Assembly (NCBI GenBank): GCA_036399835.1
Contig: DASWMI010000214.1
Location: 1-64,000, forward strand
DNA: 64,000 nucleotides
Reading direction: 5' to 3'
Origin: DASYML01 sp036399835
GTDB taxonomy: Bacteria; Acidobacteriota; Blastocatellia; Pyrinomonadales; Pyrinomonadaceae
A model generated the notes under the pieces. It worked only from the letters and a program-made list of their open reading frames with translations, searched no databases and was not told the DNA's origin. The position numbers were made by a program, and so were the translations under genes. Positions 42,006 through 50,958 of this stretch are shown here, one piece after another. How positions within the stretch are numbered: the first letter of the stretch is position 1; every line of letters starts with the position of its first letter.

Positions 42006-43135
42006 TTAATTCCTCTTGATGTCTCTCGCTGACCGCTGCTCGTTCGTCGCGTTACTCCCTGCGCTGGTCCAGTCCAGCTTGAAAGAGGCGCGTACCTCGC
42101 CCACTGTGTCGCCGCGATGATTGCGCAAGGGGAAGCGCGAGTAGGGCGCAAGCTCGCTGAGCGCTTCAGGCTTGAGCACAAAGAGCTGTCGCAGCGCTTC
42201 GATGACGACCGTCGGGCGCGAGCGACGGTCTTCGCCGTCCTCAATCTTGATGGCGAGGCCCAACCCTGCGGGCCATTCTTCGCACGGCAGGACGCCGACC
42301 GTGTACACGCCTTCGGCCCCGATTTTAGAGATTAACTTCCCCTCGCCGCGCGCATCAACTCCGTATCGAGCCGCTCCGTCACCCCGCCGCCAATCATCTC
42401 AGGATACTCCATCATCGCGTAGACGATGCGACGACAGGCATCCTTCGTCGCATCGTCAAGCTCATCCGGCGGCGCGACCAGCCGCGCATAGATGAGAGCC
42501 ATCTTGTCAACGGGCAGGGCAAATGTCGGAGCGCCGCACCCGTCAATGCCCAGAGCAATCTCTGCGCGCGGGAGACCTGTGAATTGCTCTACGCGGCTGA
42601 GAATCATCTGCTGGACAGGATGCTCCGGCTGGTCGTAAGTCTCGAAGGGCGCGCCCAGATGCAGGGCCAGCGCGAGCATCGCCGCGTGCTTGCCCGAACA
42701 GTTGTTCTGTAAGACATTCGGCCTCTGACCTCGCTTGCGCAGGGCGCGCGCAATCTCCCGGCTGAAAGGCTCGTGCACGCCGCACTTGAGGGCGCTCGAA
42801 TCCAGCCCTATCTTGCGGAGCATGGAAGCGACAGCCTCAGTGTGAATCGGCTCGCCGTTATGCGAAGCACAGGCGACGGCCAGCTCACGAGCGTCGAAGC
42901 CAAAGCGGTCAGCCGCGCCCGAAGCGATGACGGGGAGCAGTTGTAAAGGCTTGGCGGACGAGCGCAGGAACGTGACCGTTTTGGGCGAGCCAAGCTGCGC
43001 GATTCTTCTTTCGCTGACATCAACGGCCACCACATGGCCGCGATGCCGCGACTCGACAATCGCGCCGCGCATCACTTCGACGAGCGGCGCGGGCGCATCT
43101 GTCTCCGGGCCTGGACCAATGTCTGTTGAAGGCAT
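42006..43135 (-). pseudogene. L-asparaginase II family (PF06089-type), frameshifted
   Basis: The first part (43135 down to 42332) reads as asparaginase II: LVEVMRGAIVESRHRGHVV, LRSSAKPLQLLPVI, NNCSGKHAAMLALALHLG, GIDGCGAPTFALPVDKMA, EMIGGGVTERLDTELMRAARG, then stops. The missing end (ISKIGAEGVYTVGVLPCEEWPAGLGLAIKIEDGE, down to 42006) continues in another frame. The break lies at a run of four Cs on the given strand (42339-42342); one more C would restore RGKLISKIGAEGVY. It is therefore either a recent pseudogene or a homopolymer sequencing error. The enzyme would hydrolyse L-asparagine to aspartate and ammonia. Confidence 0.85.
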
Positions 43136-43204
43136 GGCAAACCGTCTCTGCTCGGTTGAGAATGCTGTTTCCGTGTGATGAAAAATCGCGCGGTCATCTT
43201 AGCA

Positions 43205-43299
43205 AGTTAAAAGGCAAAAAGAAAAAGGCAAAAGCAGTGAGGATAAGCAGCTCGCGCTCGCCCGTCCTCATTTTTGCTTTTGCCTTTTTACTTTTAACT
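43205..43299. terminator. Long heptamer-phased hairpin between the 3D-domain and asparaginase genes
   Basis: The left arm contains AAAAGGC-type heptamers (AGTTAAAAG, AAAAAGGCAAAAGCA) and the right arm is its inverse (TGCTTTTGCCTTTTT, CTTTTAACT), with GAGG/CCTC at the inner end. On the minus strand it follows the 3D-domain gene and ends in a T-rich tail, fitting a terminator. Confidence 0.6.
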
Positions 43300-43316
43300 G
43301 GCTGTCTGTTCCGTTG

Positions 43317-43898
43317 CTATCTTCTGGTCCTTGCTCTTCGGCCATAGCTGAGGACCGTGAGCCTGACGCTGCGGCGACCAAAACGGCAGGCTTCGCGCGC
43401 GCTCGGGACCCAGACATCTATCTTGCGACCTCGCACAGAACCACCCGTGTCTGCAACCACGTACTCGCCGCTGTATGGTCCAGCATCGAGCCCCACGCGC
43501 GTACCCAGAGGCAGCACGCGAGGGTCTGCGGCGATGATGCCTTGACGGACAGGGCCGCCGCTGGCCGTGCGCCCGTAGAGGTTATAAGCCGTCGCCGTGT
43601 AGCTTTGCGCGGTAGAAGAGACTGAAGCGGTCTCGGATTTTGAAATGCTCGCGGGCATGGGTGGCGCTTCTTCGTCCATCTCGACGATAGTGCCGCCCGT
43701 TGCCTCTGGAACATTTAAAGCGGCCAGCATCTCAGGAGCGCCGGTCGCGTCTTGCGCCGCCGGCTGCTCTCTTTTTTCCTGCCGGACCGGATTTTGAAGA
43801 TGGGTTGGCTCTGCTGCTGAGGGGCGTGCGTAAAAAAGCACGGAGGCCAGGAAGAGTGCGGTTGTAAAGGCCGCACCACCGCCAAAGAGGGAACGCAT
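43317..43898 (-). CDS. Secreted 3D-domain (RlpA-like double-psi barrel) cell-wall protein
   Basis: The 193-residue product starts with a signal peptide (MRSLFGGGAAFTTALFLASVLF) and a Pro/Glu-rich linker. The C-terminal ~90 residues are a 3D domain: YTATAYNLYGRTASGGPVRQGIIAADPRVLPLGTRV, then YVVADTGGSVRGRKIDVWV, with the three conserved aspartates (ADPRVLP, ADTGG, IDVWV). 3D/MltA-type domains act on peptidoglycan. The gene has a long structured leader (43935-44052) and a hairpin downstream. Confidence 0.88.
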   Translation of the reverse strand: MRSLFGGGAAFTTALFLASVLFYARPSAAEPTHLQNPVRQEKREQPAAQDATGAPEMLAALNVPEATGGTIVEMDEEAPPMPASISKSETASVSSTAQSYTATAYNLYGRTASGGPVRQGIIAADPRVLPLGTRVGLDAGPYSGEYVVADTGGSVRGRKIDVWVPSAREACRFGRRSVRLTVLSYGRRARTRR

Positions 43899-43934
43899 CA
43901 GGCTCGGGTCTCCTTGTCCGAAATTTTCTCCTCT

Positions 43935-44052
43935 CCTTCGGTGCGCTGCGCGCGAGTCCTTTCTTTCCTATGACTCGTCCTCCGGCTCTAGGAGTTTCAA
44001 TATTGGTCAGCCGGAGTTGGGGGCTTGCATCCTTGATGCGGTGCGCCGAAAG
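43935..44052 (-). ncRNA. Structured 5' leader, riboswitch-like, class not recognised
   Basis: Upstream of the 3D-domain ATG the minus-strand transcript can form a closing stem (CTTTCGG at 44052-44046 with CCGAAGG at 43941-43935) enclosing three hairpins: GCATC/GATGC (44027-44039), CTCCGGCT/AGCCGGAG (43980-44016) and GAGTC/GACTC (43954-43976). A multibranch leader ~37 bases before the start suggests RNA control. Cyclic di-AMP riboswitches often precede wall-hydrolase genes, but I do not find their conserved core. Confidence 0.4.
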
Positions 44053-44067
44053 AGCTACAAAAACAAA

Positions 44068-44101
44068 AAACAAGCGAACATCTTGTGCTGTCCGCTTGTT
44101 T
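44068..44101. terminator. Bidirectional terminator-like hairpin AAACAAGCG/CGCTTGTTT
   Basis: A 9-bp inverted repeat lies between an A-rich left flank and a T-containing right flank, in the divergent region of the 3D-domain gene and the small membrane protein. It is upstream of the structured leader, so it may close an unrecognised short transcript. Confidence 0.45.
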
Positions 44102-44256
44102 ATTGATGCGCAAAAGGTAACACAAATGTCGCAAATCTGTCCAGCCGCGAGGTGCTTGAGCTATTAACGGCAGACAACATTATGTGAAAGAAGTTTTGTA
44201 TAAAGCGCGTGTGATTTGTGCTCTCTTCGCGCCGGAAAAACTTGAGGAGGTGTGCA

Positions 44257-44406
44257 GTGTTATTTCTACAGGGTGGCTATAGTCTGCTGGCCTGGATTGT
44301 AGTGCTCTTGATCGCAGCCTGTTTTATCTTCGGGCTGCTCTGGTATGTCAAAAGCCAGAGAAAAAACAGGCCGGCCAAAAAACAGGAAGGCGAGTTTCGT
44401 CGTTAG
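44257..44406 (+). CDS. Small single-pass membrane protein (49 aa)
   Basis: A GTG start at 44257 has GAGGAGG six bases upstream, much better than an in-frame upstream TTG at 44218. The product is one transmembrane helix (LLAWIVVLLIAACFIFGLLWYV) followed by a basic tail (KSQRKNRPAKKQEGEFRR). No family was recognised. It stands alone between divergent and convergent neighbours. Confidence 0.65.
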   Translation: MLFLQGGYSLLAWIVVLLIAACFIFGLLWYVKSQRKNRPAKKQEGEFRR

Positions 44407-44429
44407 ACAGGCACAAAACTTCTAAAGAA

Positions 44430-44444
44430 GTGCTGAGTGCTGAG
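44430..44444. repeat. Heptamer tandem GTGCTGA x2
   Basis: Two exact copies of GTGCTGA plus a G lie between convergent genes and are followed by a pair of GAAAGCT repeats. This belongs to the heptamer-phased intergenic repeats seen elsewhere in the window. Confidence 0.6.
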
Positions 44445-44469
44445 TTATCAGTTGAAAGCTTTTTGAAAG

Positions 44470-45090
44470 CTAGAGCTTGAGAAAGTTTTCCAGCACGCCG
44501 CGACCCTGCGGGTGCTCTTCATCGAAAAGCTCCGGGTGGAATTGGACGCCGAAGAGCGGGCGCGAGGTGTGTTGCATGGCCTGTATGGCGCAGGTTTCGT
44601 TGGCGGCTGTGCATTTGAATCCTTCGGGCAGCTCTTTGACTTCGTCATAGTGCGAGTGCCAGACGTTCAATCTCCGCGGCAGCCCCGCGAAAATCCCTTC
44701 GCCATCCGTTTCAATCTCGAAGAAGCCGCGCTCGCGCAGGCAGCCTGCGTAGCCTTCGCCAGGCTCCAATCGCTTCATCACGGCGACGGGCGCGTCAAAG
44801 GCCAGGGCTATCTGTTGATGGCCGCCGCAGACGCCCAGGATGGGCTGCCGGGCTTGATGAATGACATCGAGGACGCCGGCCAGCTCCGAAGGCTTGTAAT
44901 TGGACCAGGGATGGCTCTGCCCGCTGAGGATGACATGCGTCGGCCCAAGCTCTTCGAGGCGGCGGAGCGAGACAGCAGCGTATGGCTCGACGACAATCTC
45001 CGCGCCTGTCCGCATGCGCTCAAGCGCGGACAGAATCTCGCGCGGGCTGGCTCCCTGTCCGTCAATCGTATTGTCAACGAGGTAAATCAT
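44470..45090 (-). CDS. Class I glutamine amidotransferase (GMP synthase GATase-like)
   Basis: The 206-residue protein starts MIYLVDNTIDG and has the amidotransferase signature: oxyanion and nucleophile ILGVCGGHQQIAL, and the His/Glu pair FGVQFHPELFDEEHP near the C-terminus. It is a stand-alone GATase1 domain; such proteins hydrolyse glutamine for a partner synthase or act on gamma-glutamyl compounds. I set the start at 45090, since upstream codons fall in the repeat hairpin. Confidence 0.85.
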   Translation of the reverse strand: MIYLVDNTIDGQGASPREILSALERMRTGAEIVVEPYAAVSLRRLEELGPTHVILSGQSHPWSNYKPSELAGVLDVIHQARQPILGVCGGHQQIALAFDAPVAVMKRLEPGEGYAGCLRERGFFEIETDGEGIFAGLPRRLNVWHSHYDEVKELPEGFKCTAANETCAIQAMQHTSRPLFGVQFHPELFDEEHPQGRGVLENFLKL

Positions 45091-45092
45091 AA

Positions 45093-45170
45093 GACGAGTG
45101 ACAGGTGACAGGCGACAGGTGATAAGAAAGCATGGCTTTGCTCTCGTCACCTATCACTGGTCACTCGTCA
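45093..45170. repeat. Heptamer-phased hairpin repeat (TGACAGG family)
   Basis: Left arm heptamers TGACAGG, TGACAGG, CGACAGG are mirrored by CGTCACCTATCACTGGTCACTCGTC on the right. The element fills the space between the PQQ-type gene and the amidotransferase gene. A short relative lies at 53714-53736. Confidence 0.65.
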
Positions 45171-45171
45171 C

Positions 45172-46476
45172 TTATTGCTTGTCCTTTGTCTTAGCGCCGA
45201 GGCAGTAGAGGTCGCCGTTGAATGCGCCGATGTAGATGCGTCCGTCGGCGATGGCGGGTGTCGCGTTGACATTATCGCCGATCTTTAATTCCCAGATCAG
45301 CTTTCCCTTGTCAGCCGAGAGCATGTACATCCATCCGGCCTTGTCTCCAAAGACGACGCGGCCATCAACGATGGGCGACGTGCCCCAGATGGCCCCGCGA
45401 GTTTGATACTTCCAGACGACCTCGCCCTTGTCCGCCGAGAGACAATAAAGATTGCGGTCGCTCGACCCTATATAGACGCGCCCGTTAAAAACGATGGGGC
45501 TGGCCCAGATGCCGCTGTGCTCTTTGTCTTTAGAACCCCCGCCCGCTTTAGTTCTCCAGACCAGCTCGCCCGTCTCCTGTCTGTAACAACTGACAAAGCC
45601 GTCTTCGGCAGCCGTATAGACGAGCCCGTTCGCAACAGCCGGGGTCGAATCGGAATCCGCGCCGATGCGCGCCTGCCAGATGATCGTCCCGTCTTCCATC
45701 TTTAAGCAGAAGAGGTCGCCCTGTTCCGTGCCGACGTAGATGCGCCCGTCATGCACGGAGAAGCTGCCTTCAATCGAGCCAAGCTCCTTCTTGTAAATGA
45801 GCGAGCCGTCTTCGAGCTTGAGACAGTAGAAGAAATGGTCTTCACCGCCGAAGTAGACCCGCCCGTCAATGACCGCGGCTGAGCAGTCAACTTCAAATCC
45901 GGTCTTGTATTTCCAGATGAGCGAGCCGTCACGCGCGTTGAGGCAATAGATATAATGGTCCAGCCCGCTGGCGATGATGCGGTCGCCGACAAGGGTCGGC
46001 GTGGCCTTCAGGCTGTCTTCCGTCTTAAAGCTCCAGACGAGCGAGCCGTCACGCGTATTCAAACAATAGAGGTAGCTGTCAGCCGACCCGAAATAAACGC
46101 GGTCGCCCGCGACCGAGGGCTGGCCCGGCCAGGATGTTCCGCCCCAGGGGTCTTTGTGCAGGCGGCCACTGGTCATCTTGGTCTTAAACTTCCAGACGAC
46201 ATCCATCTGCTCTGTGGGCCATGGACCAGAGCCGTAAAAGGTGCGCGCAGGATTGCCGAGCCAGGCCGGAACACTCGCCGGAGCACGCACGGTTCGCGCC
46301 TCGCTCGAAGCGCTCTCGACGCTCTTCTTGCCGACTTCCTTCGCGGCATCTGCCCTGCAACCGGCCAGCGTCAAAAGCGAGAGGCAGACCAGACAGAGCA
46401 GAGCAGCGCACAGCGGCAGGCCGGAAGCCGGAGGCTCGTGCCGAGATTCATTCTCGACTTCTTTGGATTTCTTCAT
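45172..46476 (-). CDS. PQQ-type beta-propeller lipoprotein (BamB-like repeats)
   Basis: The 434-residue product has an N-terminal basic region then a lipobox-like segment (ALLCLVCLSLLTLAGC), so it is probably a lipoprotein. The remainder is seven or more propeller repeats of the form GDRVYFGSADSYLYCLNTRDGSLVW, each with A/G-xD-G-x-hxW. Close repeats include LEDGSLIYK, QETGELVWR and ADKGEVVWKY. There are no dehydrogenase ligands, so it is a binding scaffold, perhaps BamB-like. The start at 46476 was chosen over 46536 because the lipoprotein signal then sits near the N-terminus. Confidence 0.85.
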   Translation of the reverse strand: MKKSKEVENESRHEPPASGLPLCAALLCLVCLSLLTLAGCRADAAKEVGKKSVESASSEARTVRAPASVPAWLGNPARTFYGSGPWPTEQMDVVWKFKTKMTSGRLHKDPWGGTSWPGQPSVAGDRVYFGSADSYLYCLNTRDGSLVWSFKTEDSLKATPTLVGDRIIASGLDHYIYCLNARDGSLIWKYKTGFEVDCSAAVIDGRVYFGGEDHFFYCLKLEDGSLIYKKELGSIEGSFSVHDGRIYVGTEQGDLFCLKMEDGTIIWQARIGADSDSTPAVANGLVYTAAEDGFVSCYRQETGELVWRTKAGGGSKDKEHSGIWASPIVFNGRVYIGSSDRNLYCLSADKGEVVWKYQTRGAIWGTSPIVDGRVVFGDKAGWMYMLSADKGKLIWELKIGDNVNATPAIADGRIYIGAFNGDLYCLGAKTKDKQ

Positions 46477-46706
46477 GGGGAACTTTCTCAAAATTCGTAG
46501 CAGGCCGATGCGCGTCATATCCGAAGAGTTTGTCATCCGAGGACTCTCGGCAAGAGGGCTAGAGCTTACATTGATTGGCCCAACAAAAGCAACGCTGAAG
46601 CATCAACGAGCAGTGATGAAGAAAGAGCTATTGATTCGTCGGTTGATTGGCTCATCGAATCAGTCTCGTCGAACAAACAGGTCAATCAATCTTTGGACCG
46701 ATTCTT

Positions 46707-47570
46707 TTATCCTTCATGAGTGCTTTTCCATTCGCCGCTGTAAATGATGTATGCGCCGCCGGTCAGGACTATCTCGCCGTCTTCGCGCCATTCTATGGCG
46801 GCCTGCCCGCCTGGCATCTCGATTGTCACGCGCCTCTCCGTTTTATTGTTGATAACCGACGCGACGACAGCCGCGCATGAGCATGTGCCCGAAGCATTGG
46901 TCTCGCCGACGCCTCGCTCCCAGATACGCAGCTCTATGCGGTTGCGCTCGCGCACGCGCACGAACGTGACGTTGGCACGCTCTGGAAATTGCCTATGCGA
47001 TTCGAGCGCGCGCCCGAGCCTTCGCCAGTCAAGGGACTCGAAATCATCCACGAAGATGCAGCACATAGGATTGCCCATCTGCAAGGCCGTGACACGCACC
47101 GTCTCGCCCTCAACCTCAAGCGGATAATCAATGACGCGCTCGCGCGGCCCATCCGTCAACATGGGAATCGAGCTGGAATCAAGCTTCGGCTGGCCCAGCT
47201 CAGACTCGAACCAGTAGTCCCCGCGCCCCAACTGCCTGAGCAAGCGATAGAGCTTGATGCCCGAACGAGTTGCCAGCCGCAGCTCTGCGTTGGTCCAGAG
47301 TTTCTGGTAAAAAAGGTAAGCGGCGGCGCAGCGCGTGCCGTTGCCCGAAAGCCCCGCCTCGCTCCCGTCAGGGTTAAAAATACGCACGGCGAAATCCGCG
47401 CGGTCATCCTCCGCAGTTGGACCAACAACCGCGATGCCGTCCGCGCCAGCCCCGTAATGACGCTCACAGACGCGCCGCGCAAACTCATTTAAAGAGTTGA
47501 CTTCGGCCAGCTCGCTCTCTTCAAACACGATGTAATCGTTGCCGAAGCCGTGAAATTTAATAAAGCGCAT
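46707..47570 (-). CDS. dapF: Diaminopimelate epimerase-family protein with both catalytic Cys replaced by Ser
   Basis: The 287-residue protein is clearly of the DapF fold: MRFIKFHGFGNDYIVF, DFAVRIFNPDGSEAGLSGNGTRCAAAY, VTALQMGNPMCCIFVDD, RIWERGVGETNASGTCSCAAVVAS. In characterised DapF the acid/base pair is two cysteines in CGNG and ACGTG; here they read SGNG (Ser 75) and ASGTC (Ser 227). The usual role is LL- to meso-diaminopimelate conversion for lysine and peptidoglycan. The substitutions suggest altered chemistry or a divergent subfamily. Start at 47570 gives the canonical N-terminus. Confidence 0.85.
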   Translation of the reverse strand: MRFIKFHGFGNDYIVFEESELAEVNSLNEFARRVCERHYGAGADGIAVVGPTAEDDRADFAVRIFNPDGSEAGLSGNGTRCAAAYLFYQKLWTNAELRLATRSGIKLYRLLRQLGRGDYWFESELGQPKLDSSSIPMLTDGPRERVIDYPLEVEGETVRVTALQMGNPMCCIFVDDFESLDWRRLGRALESHRQFPERANVTFVRVRERNRIELRIWERGVGETNASGTCSCAAVVASVINNKTERRVTIEMPGGQAAIEWREDGEIVLTGGAYIIYSGEWKSTHEG

Positions 47571-47589
47571 GAGAATCGTAGTTGAATGA

Positions 47590-47645
47590 ATAAGCGATAA
47601 GTGATGAGACAAGGACGATTGCTTTCTCTCAGCCGCTTATCACGT
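47590..47645. repeat. Imperfect hairpin with GATAAGTG heptamers
   Basis: ATAAGCG ATAAGTG ATGAGA on the left is partly mirrored by CCGCTTATCACG on the right, in the gap between dapF and dacB. It belongs to the same class of short intergenic repeats. Confidence 0.45.
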
Positions 47646-47648
47646 TCT

Positions 47649-49364
47649 TTAACTCTTTCCCGCGAAGGATGCGAGAAGGACGGCGATGGGGTCTATGCAT
47701 TCGCGGCGCGGGTCCGTTGATTCAGGGTAGTTGTTGACCATGATGGAGAAGACCAGACGCTCGCCCGAGGCGCTCGTGACATAACCGGAAAGGCTGGCGG
47801 CGGAGCTGAGCGAGCCTGTCTTGGCGCGCAGGTTGTTTTCGGCGGGCGTGCCCTTCATGCGACTCCTCAGCGTGCCGTCGAGGCCGGCAATCGGCAGCGC
47901 GTCGCGAAAGACGCTGGCGTGACGATGGCGGCTCATGTAGGTCAGCAGTTGGAGCGTCGCATCCGCCGTAATCATGTCGTTACGCGAAAGCCCCGAGCCG
48001 TCCGTCAGGACCAGGCTATCGGCATTGAGGCCCGCTTCGCCCAGAAATTTTCTGACGACCTCAAGCCCCGCCTCCTCGCTCGTGCGCGCGGTGCTGGTCG
48101 GGAGCGCGGCCACCTTGCCGAGCGTGCGCAGGATCAGCTCCGTGTAAAGATTCTGGCTCGGCTTTAAGGTCTGCGCGGCAATCAGGCTGAGGGGCGGCGA
48201 GGGCATGCTGGCAAGCTCTATGAGAGGCAGGCTGCGTTGTATGTTCGTCAACCCGCTGAGCGAGGCTCGCTGGATGGGGTCAACCGAGACGCCGCCGAAG
48301 GAGCGCGCATCAACGGTGCGAAGCTGGCCCGTGACCGCCACCCCGTGCTTGAGAAGCTGCGCGCGCAGCATTTCCATGTAGAGCATCGCCGGGCGCGAGA
48401 TGCCTATCCCGCTTGTGTAGCCCTTGTCTTCGAGCGGCATCTGTCCGCTGACCTCAAGCACGTTTTCGCCTAAGCCCCGATAGACGCTGATATCTCTCTT
48501 CGTGCCCTTCGGGACGGTCATCGTGCGATTGACAATCTTGAGGAGCGAGGTCGCTGGTCCAGTCGTGATCAGGCAGGGAGCGCCGACGCTCGCGCCCGGC
48601 TTGACGGTCAGATCAAGCGCATTGTCGTTTATCGTCAGGGCGCTCACTTCAGCCCCGTACCACCAGGTCAAATCATCCCATTCCCATCCGGTGCCGAGCG
48701 GTGGACCAATAAAATAGCTTTCGTCGCCAACCAGATCACCTTCAACGCGCCTCGTGCCCGTCGCGGCGATGCGCTGGGCCAGCTCGTCAATCGCCTTGTA
48801 ATAATCGCCGCTGTTGAAACGGGCCGCGATGGACGGGTCGCCGCGACCGTAGATGATGAGGTCGCCGCGCAAGGTTCCGCTTGCATCCGGACGCTGCGGC
48901 GCGTAAACGGAGGTCTTAAAGCGATAATCCGCTCCCAGTCGGTCAAGGGCCGCGGCGACCGTGTAAAGCTTCATGTTCGAGGCGGGCCGCAGGAGCTTGT
49001 GCGTATTCTCTTCATAGAGCGTGCGCCCCGTATCGAGCGAGACTACCTTGACTGCCGCCATCGCCGCATAGAGGCCTGGGCGCAGCAGCACCTCTTTAAT
49101 CCGCGCGCGTAGCTCCGCCAGGGTCTTCGGTGCGGCTGGTCCAGAAACTTGAGCGGCGCTTTGTGTAGACTGAGCAGGAGCAGGGGCCGGCGCAGGTGTC
49201 GGCGTCGGGCTGGCGGCTGCGGGAGCAGTAACTACTCTTCGCTCGCGCTGTTGCGGCTGCGGCCTCTGCGCTCTGACGGATGGCAGCGCACCGAAAGATA
49301 ACGCCAGCAGGACGAAAAGAGAGACGAGCCTTGATGTGCAGTCAGTTTTTTGAAGCATAACCAT
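47649..49364 (-). CDS. dacB: D-alanyl-D-alanine carboxypeptidase/endopeptidase (PBP4, S13 family)
   Basis: The 571-residue precursor has a signal peptide (LVSLFVLLALSFGALPSVRA) and a Pro/Ala linker. The three penicillin-binding motifs are visible: SNMK (Ser 129, Lys 132, in LRPASNMKLYTVAAAL), SRN in DGSGLSRNDMI, and KTG in NLRAKTGSLSSAASLSG. Class C PBP4 enzymes cleave D-Ala crosslinks in periplasmic peptidoglycan. The insertion domain between motifs 1 and 2 is present. Upstream of dapF in the same direction. Confidence 0.93.
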   Translation of the reverse strand: MVMLQKTDCTSRLVSLFVLLALSFGALPSVRAQRPQPQQRERRVVTAPAAASPTPTPAPAPAPAQSTQSAAQVSGPAAPKTLAELRARIKEVLLRPGLYAAMAAVKVVSLDTGRTLYEENTHKLLRPASNMKLYTVAAALDRLGADYRFKTSVYAPQRPDASGTLRGDLIIYGRGDPSIAARFNSGDYYKAIDELAQRIAATGTRRVEGDLVGDESYFIGPPLGTGWEWDDLTWWYGAEVSALTINDNALDLTVKPGASVGAPCLITTGPATSLLKIVNRTMTVPKGTKRDISVYRGLGENVLEVSGQMPLEDKGYTSGIGISRPAMLYMEMLRAQLLKHGVAVTGQLRTVDARSFGGVSVDPIQRASLSGLTNIQRSLPLIELASMPSPPLSLIAAQTLKPSQNLYTELILRTLGKVAALPTSTARTSEEAGLEVVRKFLGEAGLNADSLVLTDGSGLSRNDMITADATLQLLTYMSRHRHASVFRDALPIAGLDGTLRSRMKGTPAENNLRAKTGSLSSAASLSGYVTSASGERLVFSIMVNNYPESTDPRRECIDPIAVLLASFAGKS

Positions 49365-49554
49365 CGTGCCGATATTCAGAGTTCATTTCAAAATCAACGG
49401 ATGAGCCGCCGCTGCCAGTTGGAAGATTTGCCAGGGCGAGGAACAGCCCTCCGCCCGCCATGACATTGTACATTGAATACACGGCATCTCAACCTTGAGA
49501 GACGCGAAAGAGCAAGCAGCCTTACCGGAGCTAAAGCCCCTGCACATAAAACCA

Positions 49555-50958
49555 CTAAGCCCCTGCGCGCAAAATCTCCGCCTTCTGTTTGAGAAGAGTT
49601 CTCAGCCAGAAAGGGAGCATGTTGTCCGTCTCCCATCTCGCCGCCTGCTCCAGCTTCGGCAGTATCACCCGTTGATAAAGGAGCGCGTGATGCAGCGGGG
49701 CTAAGCTGTAGGCCAGCTCATAAGCTTCCACCAAACTCCGCATTGGACCAAAGCTGGTCCAGGGACTCAAAAAGGCATCACGCAGACGCTCTCGCACGCG
49801 GGGCACATCCGGGAGGAAGTTTTCAAACTCCTGAAAGCGAAAAAAGATCGAGAGACCGAAGAAGGGATGCGTCAGACAGGCATCGGACCAGTCGAAGTAG
49901 AGGCAATCCCGCTCTGTCACGATGATATTCCGGTCGTGCAGGTCGCCGTGGTCCAGCGTCTCAGGCAGCCCATAGCTCTTGAGCCTCGCACACATTCTTT
50001 TCAAAGAGGGTATAAGCCCGCGCAGCTCTGCCAGCTCAAGCTCTGAAAGACGACTCCATTGTCTTCCCGTCAGCGGCAACAAAGGGTCTGCGAGCAGTTC
50101 ATCAACGCTCGCTTCCATCACAGCGAGCCGCAGGTCGGGACAGCCCAGCGCGAGCAACTGGTCCACCTCCTCTATCTGCTCAATCTGAATCAGAGCATAG
50201 CCGCGCAGCGCCTCTGCCCATCGCGCCGCGTCCTTTATCTCGCTTAAAGTCACCTTCCCGAAATCTTCCATCAAGAGCCAGTTGCGCGCCGCTTCAACAG
50301 CGAGGAGTCGCGGCAGCTTCGCCGGATACTTTTGGGCCAGCCGCGAAGTCAACGCGGCCTCGCAGCCGAACACTTGCGGCGGGCCTGCCTTGAAATAGAG
50401 GTCCGGGCCGCTCGTTCGCGCGCGCAGGATACTTGAGCGAAACCAGTTGCGCCGCTGCTCGATTGGTCCAGCCAGCGCGAGACCCTTGCCTGCAAGTTCT
50501 TTTTTGATCCAACCGGCGGCCTCTTCAAACCAGCCCTCGCGCGCCCAGGGAACACGCCCCGGCGGAATACTGCCAGCCTCTTTCTCCGCCAGCCAGCTTT
50601 CCAGAAATATGCGCTGCCCCGGACCGGACAGTTTCAAGCTCGTTAACTCTTCCCGACCAGCCCAGCATGCGCCCGAAGGCGGCAACCAATCGTGAGCCAG
50701 GCTCTCAAGTAGAAACAACGCACTCACACGGCTGCTCAAAGGCTCATAGTTAAAATAGAGGCAGCGCAACGTGGTCACGCTGATGCCGAGCAGGTCGCGT
50801 ATGCGTTCGTTGACCTGCGAGACCTCGCTTGATTCGTGATGGCCTTGAAGCTCGAAGTGCGGTAAGGACCAGCCGCCATTTGCATCCTGCAACAGAAGTA
50901 TTTGAGGTTGGTCCGCGCGCGGAAGGATAACGTGATAATCGTATGCGATGGGATTCAT
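49555..50958 (-). CDS. NUDIX-like domain fused to an aminoglycoside phosphotransferase-fold kinase
   Basis: The N-terminal ~130 residues resemble a degenerate NUDIX fold (YHVILPRADQPQILLLQDANGGWSLPHFELQ) without the full GX5EX7REUXEEXGU box. The C-terminal ~330 residues carry the APH/choline-kinase site: ETLDHGDLHDRNIIVTERDCLYFDWSDACL, with the HGDLHxxN catalytic loop and the DW metal motif. The substrate is unknown; fusions of this type occur in Acidobacteriota and Chloroflexota. Cytoplasmic. Confidence 0.8.
   Translation of the reverse strand: MNPIAYDYHVILPRADQPQILLLQDANGGWSLPHFELQGHHESSEVSQVNERIRDLLGISVTTLRCLYFNYEPLSSRVSALFLLESLAHDWLPPSGACWAGREELTSLKLSGPGQRIFLESWLAEKEAGSIPPGRVPWAREGWFEEAAGWIKKELAGKGLALAGPIEQRRNWFRSSILRARTSGPDLYFKAGPPQVFGCEAALTSRLAQKYPAKLPRLLAVEAARNWLLMEDFGKVTLSEIKDAARWAEALRGYALIQIEQIEEVDQLLALGCPDLRLAVMEASVDELLADPLLPLTGRQWSRLSELELAELRGLIPSLKRMCARLKSYGLPETLDHGDLHDRNIIVTERDCLYFDWSDACLTHPFFGLSIFFRFQEFENFLPDVPRVRERLRDAFLSPWTSFGPMRSLVEAYELAYSLAPLHHALLYQRVILPKLEQAARWETDNMLPFWLRTLLKQKAEILRAGA

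Noticed and set aside
43935..44052. Cyclic di-AMP or cyclic di-GMP riboswitch call
   Set aside because: The conserved cores of these classes (for example the GUCAGCUAAC-type element) were not found; only the stem arrangement is supported.
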